From Bacteroidota bacterium (GTDB lineage: Bacteria > Bacteroidota > Bacteroidia > CAILMK01): a stretch of 32,819 nucleotides of DNA. The notes under the pieces were generated by a model. That model saw only the letters and a list, made by a program, of their open reading frames with translations. It did no database searches and was not told where the DNA came from. This document shows positions 1 to 6,983 of this stretch, one piece after another. Location of the stretch: contig JABDEJ010000016.1 in the NCBI GenBank assembly GCA_013287095.1, forward strand, positions 1-32,819, written 5' to 3'. Each line of letters starts with the position of its first letter. The stretch's first letter is position 1. Made by a program: the position numbers and the translations under genes.

Positions 1-39
1 GAATGTCTTTTATAAGTAAGCTGTCTTTTTTTTTGGGCG

Positions 40-47
40 CAAAGATT
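40..47 (-). promoter_or_regulatory. possible -7 box reading out of the left edge
   Basis: On the minus strand the sequence reads AATCTTTG, close to the Bacteroidota -7 consensus TAnnTTTG. It lies beyond the end of the CBS-domain gene and would drive a gene to the left of the window. No -33 box was confirmed, so this rests on one motif only. Confidence 0.3.
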
Positions 48-88
48 TCCAGATACAAAAAATATAATGATTAAAGAAACCAGGATAA

Positions 89-115
89 CTTTCCACTTTC
101 CACTTTCCACTTTCA
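89..115. repeat. 7-bp tandem repeat (CTTTCCA, nearly four copies)
   Basis: Three exact copies of CTTTCCA and a partial fourth (CTTTCA) lie just past the stop codon of the minus-strand CBS gene. The style matches the short-period tract inside mnmE at 3409-3510. It is probably neutral slippage-prone DNA. Confidence 0.85.
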
Positions 116-119
116 ATGC

Positions 120-782
120 CTATATATCAAACATTTTCATAAGGAAATCATACCTGTCCTGCGTTTGGTCTTTTTGAAGCGATGACGGATAACTATATTT
201 TACCTCATATTGAAATCTTTCAAAAGTGGCCAGTATATGGCTCAGATCAATAGTGTCTAATTTGATGGTAATAAGATATGAAGCGTTTTCTTCATCGGCA
301 TCCAGGTATAAAACAAGTACTTTCGCATTATTTGATTCTACAATCCTGGATATTTCCGAGAGGTTGTAATCGCGCATTCCAACTTTTAATTCAATGATCC
401 CGCCAATCTTATTAAAAGAATAAAAATTGCACAATCTGGAAGCTAACTTGTTCATGGAAACCACTCCCATATACCGCTGTTGTTCATCCAAAACGGCTAT
501 AGCAGTAAGCTCTTGCTTCGCCATAATCTCAAAAACATTCAATCCATGCTGTTCCGGTTGCACATAAGCATAAACATAGTCGTTTTTAAAATCGGAAATC
601 AACTTTCCCTGACCGGGAATACCTAAAAGAAGATCGAGGGGCAACAGACCTTCAAATGTATTTTTAGATACGACAGGCACATGGCAGATACAGTGGTCAT
701 GGAATATGCTTATTGCCTTATCCAAGGAGTCTTCAGGTTTAAGTACCGGAAAATCCGACGATAATAGTTCGCTCGCCAGCAT
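120..782 (-). CDS. CBS-domain protein with a C-terminal ACT-like region
   Basis: A 220-residue soluble protein. Two CBS motifs can be read: residues about 1-55 (start MLASELLSSDFPVLKPEDSL, then the hydrophobic HVPVV strand) and about 70-125 (LTAIAVLDEQQRYMGVVS). Residues about 130-195 (GIIELKVGMRDYNLSEISRI and onward) look like an ACT-type regulatory fold. CBS pairs usually bind adenine nucleotides or other small ligands; no catalytic domain is present, so the role is probably regulatory and its partner is unknown. The start codon overlaps the stop of the upstream hydrolase by one base (TAATG on the minus strand), so the two genes are very likely translationally coupled. Confidence 0.85.
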   Translation of the reverse strand: MLASELLSSDFPVLKPEDSLDKAISIFHDHCICHVPVVSKNTFEGLLPLDLLLGIPGQGKLISDFKNDYVYAYVQPEQHGLNVFEIMAKQELTAIAVLDEQQRYMGVVSMNKLASRLCNFYSFNKIGGIIELKVGMRDYNLSEISRIVESNNAKVLVLYLDADEENASYLITIKLDTIDLSHILATFERFQYEVKYSYPSSLQKDQTQDRYDFLMKMFDI

Positions 783-1558
783 TAAAGCGAATTAGTTGGT
801 ACGTATATCTTTTTCAGGAAGCCTTCAAGGATTTGGTTAAATGCCTCGGGCTGTTCCATCATAGGTGCGTGGGCGCATTTATCAATCCAGTGAAGTTCAG
901 AGTTTGGCAGCAAATTATGGAACTCCTCAGCTACTTCAGGGGGTGTTATGGTATCTTCTCGTCCCCATATCAGGCAAACCGGCACTTGTATGTGGCTAAT
1001 TTCGCTTCCAAGGTTATGCCTGATGGCCGATTTTGCCATCATTACTATTCTCAGACCTTTATTTCGCGAGTTTACGAGTTCATATACTTCATCTACAAGT
1101 TCTTTGGAGGCGGTATTGGGGTCGAAGAAGGTTTCCTCGGTTTTCTTTTTTATAAATTCGTAATTCTGGCGCTTTGGGAATGAGCCTCCCATAGCGTTTT
1201 CATATAAGCCCGAACTGCCCGTAAGCACCATGGAATGTACATTTTCAGGATGGTCTAAGGCATAAACAAGGCCCACGTGCCCGCCAAGTGAGTTGCCAAG
1301 AAGGGTCACGGGCGGATACCCCTTGAATTGCATAAATTCATGGATAAAATCACTTAATCCCTCTACGTTTGTCGATGTTAGGGGCATCTGGTATATCGGC
1401 ATCAAGGGGATGACGACTTTATAATCAGATGAAAAATGGTCAAGAACGGTGTTCCAGTTGCTTAATGCACCAAAAAGTCCATGAAGCAACAACAAAATAG
1501 GTCCTTCCCCCTCTTCTACGTATTGGAATTTATCTTCTTTCTTTAGTTCATAGCTCAT
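782..1558 (-). CDS. alpha/beta hydrolase fold protein
   Basis: A 258-residue protein with a typical alpha/beta hydrolase layout: oxyanion-side HGLFG near the N-terminus, nucleophile elbow GNSLGG with the serine near residue 90, a probable acid in WGRED (near 202) and the histidine in CAHAPMMEQPE (near 230), the classic end of this fold. No signal peptide, so cytoplasmic. The substrate cannot be told; esterase- or MhpC/BioH-like activity is the family's usual range. I chose the ATG at 1558 over the one at 1573 because the -7 box at 1582-1589 would put the transcript start almost on 1573. It is first in a two-gene unit with the CBS protein. Confidence 0.85.
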   Translation of the reverse strand: MSYELKKEDKFQYVEEGEGPILLLLHGLFGALSNWNTVLDHFSSDYKVVIPLMPIYQMPLTSTNVEGLSDFIHEFMQFKGYPPVTLLGNSLGGHVGLVYALDHPENVHSMVLTGSSGLYENAMGGSFPKRQNYEFIKKKTEETFFDPNTASKELVDEVYELVNSRNKGLRIVMMAKSAIRHNLGSEISHIQVPVCLIWGREDTITPPEVAEEFHNLLPNSELHWIDKCAHAPMMEQPEAFNQILEGFLKKIYVPTNSL

Positions 1559-1581
1559 ATTGCTCGTGCCCATTTCAAGGT

Positions 1582-1589
1582 CAAATATA
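1582..1589 (-). promoter_or_regulatory. -7 box for the hydrolase/CBS unit
   Basis: The minus strand reads TATATTTG, a perfect match to TAnnTTTG, 24 bases before the chosen ATG at 1558. No clear TTTG at -33. Its position argues for the downstream of two possible start codons. Confidence 0.6.
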
Positions 1590-1613
1590 GAGAAAAATTA
1601 AAACACATTCCTT

Positions 1614-2183
1614 TTATGAAAATATTGAAGTCCAATTTTTAAGCATTTTAAGGCCATGTTCGGTCTGTATGGCTTCCGGGTGAAATTGTACCCCCCATAG
1701 CGGGAGCTCTTTGTGCGCGAATGACATAGGAAGTCCATCTTCGGTGGTTGAAGTTACATTCAAGGCTGTTTTTTCAAGCCCAGCCACAACCAGGCTGTGA
1801 TACCTGGCCACATTTATATTTTCAGGAATATTCTTAAACATGACATGCCCGGTATGATGAATACTTGAAATTTTGCCGTGAAAAGGTTTGGGGGCTTTAA
1901 TAATACTTGCCCCAAAAAACTGCCCGATCGCCTGGTGCCCGAGGCATATTCCCAGGATTGGCTTTTGGGAATGGTATTTTGTCAATACTTCAAACATGAG
2001 AGGGTGGTTCTCCGGTTTCATCGGCCCGGGGGAAAAAACAATGCCGGAATAATCATTTTTTCCCAGATCTTCCATTACTGGTTCATCGTTCCGCATGAAA
2101 TGGCAGTCCACGCCGCACATTAGTATATAGTGATAGACATTATAAGTGAACGAGTCAAAATTGTCTATCAACAGTACTTTCAT
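1614..2183 (-). CDS. trpG/pabA: anthranilate/aminodeoxychorismate synthase component II (glutamine amidotransferase)
   Basis: A 189-residue class I glutamine amidotransferase. It releases ammonia from glutamine and passes it to the chorismate-binding component I for anthranilate (tryptophan) or aminodeoxychorismate (folate). It starts with the hallmark MKVLLIDNFDSFTYN; SPGP follows near residue 51; the nucleophile cysteine sits in GICLGHQAIG (C80), with the H168/E170 pair in GVQFHPE. The length is normal. An ATG at 2231 exists in frame, but the family begins at 2183 and the -7 box at 2240-2247 would make 2231 almost leaderless. No trp or pab partner lies beside it, so it cannot be assigned to one pathway; many such subunits serve both. 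Confidence 0.93.
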   Translation of the reverse strand: MKVLLIDNFDSFTYNVYHYILMCGVDCHFMRNDEPVMEDLGKNDYSGIVFSPGPMKPENHPLMFEVLTKYHSQKPILGICLGHQAIGQFFGASIIKAPKPFHGKISSIHHTGHVMFKNIPENINVARYHSLVVAGLEKTALNVTSTTEDGLPMSFAHKELPLWGVQFHPEAIQTEHGLKMLKNWTSIFS

Positions 2184-2239
2184 TTGGTTTTTTAAAATAA
2201 TAATCGGGGCAGGTTCTACCCATATCATCATTCAACTTT

Positions 2240-2247
2240 CAAAGGTA
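2240..2247 (-). promoter_or_regulatory. -7 box for trpG/pabA
   Basis: The minus strand reads TACCTTTG, an exact TAnnTTTG match. It leaves a leader of about 50 nt to the ATG at 2183. Confidence 0.6.
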
Positions 2248-2306
2248 TGGGAATATTGTTGAGGGGTGGTGGCTTGACCATGAAAAATGCAAATATAAGG
2301 GCGTAT

Positions 2307-2339
2307 AAACCTATAAGGTTTCTCAAACCTTATAAGTTT
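2307..2339. repeat. 33-nt near-perfect hairpin between trpG and mnmE
   Basis: AAACCTATAAGGTTT and AAACCTTATAAGTTT surround a 3-base CTC loop, pairing 14 of 15 positions. It lies between two divergent promoters, so it is not a terminator of either neighbour. It may be an interspersed palindromic repeat or a regulator site; the sequence alone does not decide. Confidence 0.75.
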
Positions 2340-2367
2340 TGAAATTACGAAACTCCTCAATCAGTGC

Positions 2368-2375
2368 TATCTTCG
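2368..2375 (+). promoter_or_regulatory. -7 box for mnmE
   Basis: TATCTTCG, one base from TAnnTTTG. Transcription would begin close to 2382, giving a leader of about 10 nt to the ATG at 2391 and excluding the in-frame GTG at 2364 as start. Confidence 0.55.
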
Positions 2376-2390
2376 CAGAAATTAGTACCA

Positions 2391-3812
2391 ATGCCCAGCC
2401 CCTTTAGAAACGACGCCATAGTAGCAATTGCTACCCCACAGGGAATAGGGGCGTTGGGAATAATACGCATTTCCGGTCATGATGCCATCAAACGAGCTGC
2501 TGCTCTTTTTCCCCGAAAAAACCTCGAAGAAGTGTCATCACATACTCTTCATTACGGACCATTGTTATTTGATAATGAACTCATCGATGAAGTTATTGTC
2601 AGCGTTTTCAAAGCGCCGCATTCTTTTACCGGGGAAAATTCAGTTGAAATAACATGTCATGGGTCACCTTATATCCTGCAAAGACTCATGGAAGTACTCG
2701 TGGATATTGGTGTACGTCCTGCCCAGCCGGGGGAATATACCATGCGGGCATTTATGAATGGGCGAATGGACCTGTCTCAGGCCGAAGCAGTTGCTGACCT
2801 GATCGCAGCCGAATCAGAAGCTGCACATAAGACAGCTTTGCAACAAATGCGTGGAGGCTTTTCAAACCAGATCAAAGAACTGCGACAGCAATTACTGGAT
2901 TTTGCTTCCCTTGTAGAACTGGAACTTGATTTCGCAGAAGAAGATGTGGAATTTGCTGACCGCAAGACATTCGTGGCACTGTTGGATATCATTGAAAAAG
3001 AAGTGAAAAAACTGGAAGATTCATTCAAGTTAGGGAATGCCATAAAATCCGGAGTCCAGGTGGTGATAGCAGGCCGGCCAAATGCAGGGAAATCTACATT
3101 ACTCAATGCCTTATTGAATGAAGAACGTGCCATTGTATCAGAAATCCCAGGAACCACAAGAGACACTATTGAGGATGTTATAATCATTCAAGGCATCAAA
3201 TTCAGGTTTATAGATACAGCCGGCATCCGTGAATCTACAGAAACCATTGAAAGAATTGGAATTAGTCGGACACTTGAAAAGATCAAAGAGGCGGATGTTA
3301 TCATTTATCTTTATGATATAAATACAACAACGCAAGATATTTTGAATGAGGATCTTTCCACTATTCCGGAGGGTAAAAAGGTCATTCTTGCAGCCAACAA
3401 AATAGATCAATCATCAATGATCAATGATCAATTAGGAATCAGGGGTCAGGATTCAGGATTCAGTAATCGGGACGCCCCAGTCACAAATCACAAATCACAA
3501 ATCACAATTTCTGCCAAAACACGAACTAATCTTGATGCCCTCAAAACGATGTTAATAGAAACCCTTGACTTGGACACCGAACTTCAATCTGCAAACAATA
3601 CCATTGTCACCAATGTACGTCACTACAATAGCCTTTTAAATATTTTGAAAGCGATTGATTCCTTAAAAGAAGGAATTAGCCTGAACATTACGACGGATTT
3701 GCTTGCTGCTGATATAAAAGTCGCACTATATTCGTTGTCCGAAATAACTGGCCAAGTTACTAATGATGAGATACTTGGAAATATTTTTGGAAAATTCTGT
3801 ATCGGAAAGTAG
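2391..3812 (+). CDS. mnmE: tRNA uridine-5-carboxymethylaminomethyl(34) synthesis GTPase MnmE
   Basis: A 473-residue protein of the TrmE/MnmE family, which with MnmG modifies wobble U34 of certain tRNAs using folate-bound one-carbon units. The N-terminal folate-binding domain begins at DAIVAIATPQGIGALGIIRISG. The G domain shows the P-loop GRPNAGKS (about residue 228), the PGTTRDT switch, DTAGIRE, NKID (about 336) and SAK (about 374). The C-terminus ends in FCIGK, with the conserved cysteine. The stretch between NKID and SAK is about 14 residues longer than in E. coli MnmE and is encoded by low-complexity DNA (3409-3510), an in-frame insertion. All key motifs are intact, so the protein is probably functional. 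Confidence 0.96.
   Translation: MPSPFRNDAIVAIATPQGIGALGIIRISGHDAIKRAAALFPRKNLEEVSSHTLHYGPLLFDNELIDEVIVSVFKAPHSFTGENSVEITCHGSPYILQRLMEVLVDIGVRPAQPGEYTMRAFMNGRMDLSQAEAVADLIAAESEAAHKTALQQMRGGFSNQIKELRQQLLDFASLVELELDFAEEDVEFADRKTFVALLDIIEKEVKKLEDSFKLGNAIKSGVQVVIAGRPNAGKSTLLNALLNEERAIVSEIPGTTRDTIEDVIIIQGIKFRFIDTAGIRESTETIERIGISRTLEKIKEADVIIYLYDINTTTQDILNEDLSTIPEGKKVILAANKIDQSSMINDQLGIRGQDSGFSNRDAPVTNHKSQITISAKTRTNLDALKTMLIETLDLDTELQSANNTIVTNVRHYNSLLNILKAIDSLKEGISLNITTDLLAADIKVALYSLSEITGQVTNDEILGNIFGKFCIGK
3409..3510. repeat. low-complexity repeat tract inside mnmE
   Basis: Three short tandem patterns follow each other: ATGATCA-type units, two GGATTCA-type units, then four ATCACAA-type units (CAAATCACAAATCACAAATC). 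The tract stays in frame and lies in the loop between the G4 (NKID) and G5 (SAK) motifs. It looks like intergenic repeat material that entered a tolerant surface loop. Confidence 0.75.
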
Positions 3813-3902
3813 GTCGATGTTATTTGTCCCCGTGTCCAATGTTATTAATTTCAAAACCATTATTATGGAAAACAACTTCTTCATTTTTTTCAGAGGTGAT
3901 AA

Positions 3903-3928
3903 ATCATTTCCGATAAAGCAAGTTTATT
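3903..3928. repeat. direct repeat, left copy, flanking the DUF4468 gene
   Basis: ATCATTTCCGATAAAGCAAG and the following TTTATT recur with few changes at 4773-4799, in the same orientation. The two copies bracket the minus-strand gene at 3942-4751. Confidence 0.6.
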
Positions 3929-3941
3929 AAACATGGCAATT

Positions 3942-4751
3942 TCAAGGCGCCTCACTCATCAAATTACCGGCCCTTATTAAACAATTTGCAGCCCTGAATT
4001 CTTCAACAATAATGATCACACCTTCTAAAACAACCAAGCCTAAAACGACCATTGGAAATCCGTAGCCCGCCGTTAGAATTATAGCGGGGGTTGCAACTAA
4101 AGCCGTGATTAAAACGGCCTTATTAATTTTACCTGATTGTGATATCAAGCGCCCGGCATCTTTCATATTCCTCTTTGTTTCAGCGTTGCTTTGTGCTTCC
4201 TGAGAAACAGAATTTGTGACATATGGGCCAATAAAATTTTCGAAAGATGTCTTGTAAACCTTGGCGATTGAGTCGATCTTGTAATAGTATTGTTTTGTTG
4301 CGCCGTCTTGAGAATTCTTTTTATAGATAGATTCTATTGAGGAATCTTTCACCCAGAATGCTATACTGGATGCAAAATGGAAATCGCTCATTTCAAATAT
4401 GCCTACACCATCCTTTAAAGTTATTGAAACAGTATAATGCATCACGCGTTTTGTCACTTTTTCTGAATTTGGCAACCCAATATTTATCTCTAAATAGTTT
4501 TTACTGGTTATCATTCCTATGTCTTGAATGTAATTAGTATAGACATCACCAGTTGCAGAATAGAAGGTTTTATCAAACCAGATTTTTGCCTTACTATAAA
4601 GAACAGAAGTATTTGCACCCTTTATAAATATTTTCTCTGAATAGGTTATTTTTTTTGTTTGACTGTCAATGGGTAGTTTTATGTTTTGGTTTACTTGCGA
4701 TTTCGAAATAAAGGGGAACAAGCATAATGGAATAAAAATCAGCTTTTTCAT
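3942..4751 (-). CDS. secreted DUF4468-type protein with a C-terminal hydrophobic segment
   Basis: A 269-residue protein with a signal peptide (MKKLIFIPLCLFPFISKSQ). The middle, about residues 30-130, matches the pattern of DUF4468: YSKAKIWFDKTF near the start of the domain, then strand-rich sequence with YLEINIG and MHYTVSITLKDG. DUF4468 is a Bacteroidota domain of unknown function with a TBP-like fold. Near the C-terminus there are one or two membrane-type helices (AVLITALVATPAIILTAGYG and VVLGLVVLEGVIIIVEE). An ATG four codons upstream (4763) also exists, but it overlaps the probable -7 box. Function unknown; it stands alone, flanked by direct repeats. Confidence 0.75.
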   Translation of the reverse strand: MKKLIFIPLCLFPFISKSQVNQNIKLPIDSQTKKITYSEKIFIKGANTSVLYSKAKIWFDKTFYSATGDVYTNYIQDIGMITSKNYLEINIGLPNSEKVTKRVMHYTVSITLKDGVGIFEMSDFHFASSIAFWVKDSSIESIYKKNSQDGATKQYYYKIDSIAKVYKTSFENFIGPYVTNSVSQEAQSNAETKRNMKDAGRLISQSGKINKAVLITALVATPAIILTAGYGFPMVVLGLVVLEGVIIIVEEFRAANCLIRAGNLMSEAP

Positions 4752-4760
4752 ATTTTTAAT

Positions 4761-4768
4761 CAAAGTTG
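4761..4768 (-). promoter_or_regulatory. probable -7 box for the DUF4468 gene
   Basis: The minus strand reads TCAACTTTG ending 10 bases before the ATG at 4751, giving a very short leader. It resembles the -7 boxes of the regulon modules, but no TGTAAC half-sites lie at the right distances, so it is not a module copy. Confidence 0.4.
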
Positions 4769-4772
4769 ACCA

Positions 4773-4799
4773 ATCATTCCTGATAATGCAAGTTTTATT
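4773..4799. repeat. direct repeat, right copy, flanking the DUF4468 gene
   Basis: ATCATTCCTGATAATGCAAG and the following TTTTATT match the copy at 3903-3928 with only a few differences. It lies upstream of the DUF4468 gene start. Confidence 0.6.
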
Positions 4800-4910
4800 T
4801 CAGCCTGAGGGATAACATAAAATTATTTGCACTTTCAGTTTTCTCAAAATTCTCGTTGCCATATGACCCATACTGGGGCAATAAACAGTGTGTTCGTGAT
4901 TTCTACAAAT

Positions 4911-4933
4911 ATTCAATCCATACTGGATTGAAT
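4911..4933. repeat. inverted repeat, 9-bp arms and 5-base loop
   Basis: ATTCAATCC and GGATTGAAT around ATACT, a perfect stem. It lies within the 327-bp gap between the DUF4468 gene and the secreted protein at 5079, about 80 bp above the latter's promoter. No T-run follows, so it is more likely an operator or chance palindrome than a terminator. Apart from this and the two promoters the gap holds nothing I can recognise. Confidence 0.5.
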
Positions 4934-5014
4934 ACCATTCCAATCAAACAAATTCTCTCCAGAAAGCGGGAAAATGTCGGAATTCATTAATTGGATGAAA
5001 AATTCCTCGCCTTC

Positions 5015-5045
5015 TTTGCATAATTGCAAATCTGTCATAGTTTTG
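5015..5045 (+). promoter_or_regulatory. complete Bacteroidota promoter (TTTG, 19 bp, TAGTTTTG)
   Basis: A -33 TTTG at 5015-5018 and a perfect -7 TAGTTTTG at 5038-5045, separated by 19 bp. It leaves a leader of about 27 nt to the ATG at 5079 and rules out the more distant in-frame ATG at 4974. Confidence 0.75.
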
Positions 5046-5078
5046 CAGCACATAAAAAAACATAATAAACACACAAAC

Positions 5079-5453
5079 ATGAAAAAACTAAAATCCATTT
5101 CGTCGGTTCTGTTTGCAATTGCACTAAGCTTTGGCTTTATTTCAAAAGCGTCTGCGCAATTGCCAGGCAATATCAGCCTTCCGGGAAAGGCAACAAACGT
5201 AGAATCCGGTGCGGAAAGCAAGGTTCAGCAATTGAAAGAAAAGCTGAACCTGAATCCTGGCCAGGTGACAAAGGTCACTGCCATATATAAAGATGCACAG
5301 GACAAGATTGCAGCGCTCAAGAAAAGCGGAGTGGACCCAACAAAGTTATTGTCTCAAACAAAAGATATTAACTCTGCCGCTGATTCAAAAGTGAATTCAT
5401 TGCTTTCTCCGGATCAAAAAGCGAAATTTGAAGCCCTGAAAGGAAAGCTCTGA
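5079..5453 (+). CDS. small secreted helical protein, Spy/LTXXQ-like
   Basis: A 124-residue protein with a clear signal peptide (MKKLKSISSVLFAIALSFGF then ISKASAQ). The mature part is almost all helix-forming: LKEKLNLNPGQVTKVTAIYK is followed by a second, similar half containing LLSPDQKAKFEALKGKL. Two LxxxQ-type motifs (LNPGQV and LSPDQK) separated by a charged helix are the pattern of Spy/CpxP-like periplasmic proteins and their Bacteroidota relatives. Family members act as periplasmic chaperones or stress proteins; that role is an inference here. It is a single-gene unit with its own promoter and a strong terminator. Confidence 0.8.
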   Translation: MKKLKSISSVLFAIALSFGFISKASAQLPGNISLPGKATNVESGAESKVQQLKEKLNLNPGQVTKVTAIYKDAQDKIAALKKSGVDPTKLLSQTKDINSAADSKVNSLLSPDQKAKFEALKGKL

Positions 5454-5476
5454 TAAGGGCCGATCTCCACAAAATA

Positions 5477-5510
5477 AAAAGAGGCTGTCTAAGATTAGGC
5501 AGCCTCTTTT
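5477..5510. terminator. bidirectional intrinsic terminator
   Basis: AAAAGAGGCTG and CAGCCTCTTTT pair around a short loop. It lies between convergent genes, with an A-run on one side and a T-run on the other, so it can serve both. Confidence 0.85.
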
Positions 5511-5555
5511 GTTAAGCAAAAAATGAAGACTTCGCGTTCTTCAAATCTGTGATGC

Positions 5556-5810
5556 TTATTCCCTTCCCTGCGGAGTTGATGTAGCCGTAGGTGTTGCAGG
5601 AGTTTTAGCTTGTGGATTCTGGCTGGTAGGCTGACCAGTAGGGGTAGTAGTGGTTTTACTCTTGTCTTGTCCTTCGGCGCGTTCGCCGTCTGTTTCATTA
5701 CTTGGTGTTGTTGCAGGATTTTTTTGATCTGTTGCTTTAGGGTTAGCCTGTTCAGATGATGGTTGATTTTGGTTCTGATTTTGATTGGCAGGATTGCTTT
5801 GCATTGTCAT
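5556..5810 (-). CDS. small low-complexity, probably disordered protein
   Basis: An 84-residue reading frame starting MTMQSNPANQNQNQNQPSSE and rich in Q, N, T, P, A and K. It has no hydrophobic core, no signal peptide and no recognisable domain. The start could also be the next ATG at 5804. An upstream ATG at 5861 lies around the likely promoter and is less probable. The 60 bases before the start resemble the leader of the neighbouring gene at 5968-6378, which supports it being expressed. Composition alone makes this a moderate call; no function can be assigned. Confidence 0.5.
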   Translation of the reverse strand: MTMQSNPANQNQNQNQPSSEQANPKATDQKNPATTPSNETDGERAEGQDKSKTTTTPTGQPTSQNPQAKTPATPTATSTPQGRE

Positions 5811-5906
5811 AAAATTAAAATTTATTATCGAATGAGATGGTAAGACAGGTGACGTTGACAAATTGTTTTATATTGTTACAATCAGCAGACCTACCCCATT
5901 AAGAAA

Positions 5907-5940
5907 TCAAAGGCACTCCGGAAATCCAGAATGCCTTTGA
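5907..5940 (-). terminator. terminator of the 5968-6378 gene
   Basis: TCAAAGGCA and TGCCTTTGA form a 9-bp stem 28 bases past the stop codon on the minus strand, followed by a T-rich stretch in that direction. Confidence 0.7.
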
Positions 5941-5967
5941 AAGTAAAATACATCTTTTGGAACATCT

Positions 5968-6378
5968 TCAAAAACTACAGGCACCATATTCTGTTTTAGG
6001 ATCTTCCCTGCAATTAGCAGTTTTTCTCAATGCCCGTCTGTTGTTTTTTGATATTCGCTCATAAATAGCGAACTGTTTATAAGTCAGAGCGTCTCTTAGT
6101 TCAATATCGCGTTCCTTATCTATGGATATACCTTTTGAGTGGTACAGTACCATATCATTTTCCCGGCCTGCATAAGCAGCATCCATAGCTAGTGATGCTT
6201 TAAGATTGATGGTATAGACTTTTGGAAATTGTGCTGCGAACAGACCTACTTCGCAATTCATGCTCGCCGTGAGTTCGGTTGCCCTTTGAGCAGGTGTTTT
6301 AATTTGTGCAGAGGTTTTAGTACCGCAAAGGGCAATCCCAACGATGGATACATAGATATAGGTTTTTATCTTTTTCAT
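5968..6378 (-). CDS. small secreted protein, divergent LTXXQ-like family
   Basis: A 136-residue protein with a signal peptide (MKKIKTYIYVSIVGIALCGT then KTSAQ). The mature part follows the arrangement of Bacteroidota LTXXQ-like secreted proteins: a PAQRATELTASM helix, a KVYTINLK segment, a charged region, and RDALTYKQFAIYERIS where relatives usually have LTxxQ followed by Y. I chose the ATG at 6378 because it gives a normal signal peptide; an upstream ATG at 6465 would add 29 polar residues before it. The gene has a leader of about 135 nt and is preceded by regulon module copy I at 6520-6585, which links it to the distant cluster at 12050-29483. Confidence 0.75.
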   Translation of the reverse strand: MKKIKTYIYVSIVGIALCGTKTSAQIKTPAQRATELTASMNCEVGLFAAQFPKVYTINLKASLAMDAAYAGRENDMVLYHSKGISIDKERDIELRDALTYKQFAIYERISKNNRRALRKTANCREDPKTEYGACSF

Positions 6379-6519
6379 GGTATTAAAATTGTAATGAGGA
6401 GGTAAAACAGGCGTAAGGTTTTTGGCTTTTTTTGAACTTTTCAGGTTCTTTTTTATTGTTGACATGTTGTGTTTTTGTTAAAGAATTGATTGCCATGAAA
6501 TATGGCTTTTTTGATACTA

Positions 6520-6585
6520 CAAAGGTGCAAAAACATAGATAGCGTCTTGTTATACAACTTTTGTAATAAGTTACATAATTCACAG
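6520..6585 (-). promoter_or_regulatory. regulon promoter module, copy I (remote, minus strand)
   Basis: Reading the minus strand: CTGTGAATTATGTAAC, then the second half-site TATAAC exactly 21 bp after the first (starts at 6575 and 6554), then TTTG exactly 31 bp further (6523-6520) within CACCTTTG. Every spacing equals that of the eight plus-strand copies. The second half-site differs from TGTAAC at one base. It drives the secreted protein at 5968-6378. Confidence 0.8.
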
Positions 6586-6983
6586 GTAGTTCAAATAAGA
6601 ATGTCCGTTTCAAACATAGAAAATCCCCCGTTTTGTATAAAAAGAACTATATCATTAGCATAAGGTTTGGCACTAATGTGAAGACATATTTTATTTGGAA
6701 ATTTTTTCCAGGAGCCTGTATTCAGGCTATTTATTTGGTGGGATGTCTTGGCCTTTTTTGAATGGTTTTGAAATCATTTTCTTGATTCATATTATGTACT
6801 GTTTTATAAATACAATTCCCAGAAAATAAACTATTTCAGAGTTGATTGGTTGTAGGTGCAGTGGCCGGTTCGGGTCAATATATCTGAGTCTTTTTCTTTA
6901 ACATTTTCGATGTGGCTGACGGAATTTCTATGAGAATCGGTCAGTGTGTTACGCAAGTCTATAATCTATTAAAACAATAAATC
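6586..6983. other. intergenic region before the dehydrogenase operon
   Basis: About 400 AT-rich bases between divergent units. I find no convincing gene here. It must hold the promoter of the 6984 operon, but I see no clear TTTG/TAnnTTTG pair. The sequence GAATCGGTCAGTGTGTTACG near 6930-6955 may be part of a regulator site. Confidence 0.4.

Noticed and set aside
833..1183. 116-codon plus-strand frame opposite the alpha/beta hydrolase gene
   Set aside because: The minus-strand hydrolase carries all catalytic motifs over the same bases; the plus frame is a shadow.
2777..3187. 136-codon minus-strand frame inside mnmE
   Set aside because: mnmE is unmistakable on the plus strand; the antisense product is serine-rich without recognisable features.
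4761..4795. Module-like -7 box TCAACTTTG before the DUF4468 gene
   Set aside because: No TGTAAC-type half-sites at the required positions 31 and 52 bp upstream; kept only as a plain promoter.
5859..5880. Another TGTAAC on the minus strand (5880-5875) near a TTTG (5862-5859), a possible tenth module copy
   Set aside because: The distance to the TTTG is 18, not 31, and no second half-site lies 21 bp away in either direction.
6379..6465. Longer N-terminus (ATG at 6465) for the secreted LTXXQ-like protein
   Set aside because: It would put about 29 polar, lysine-rich residues before a perfectly normal signal peptide; the similarity to the neighbouring leader fits an untranslated region better.
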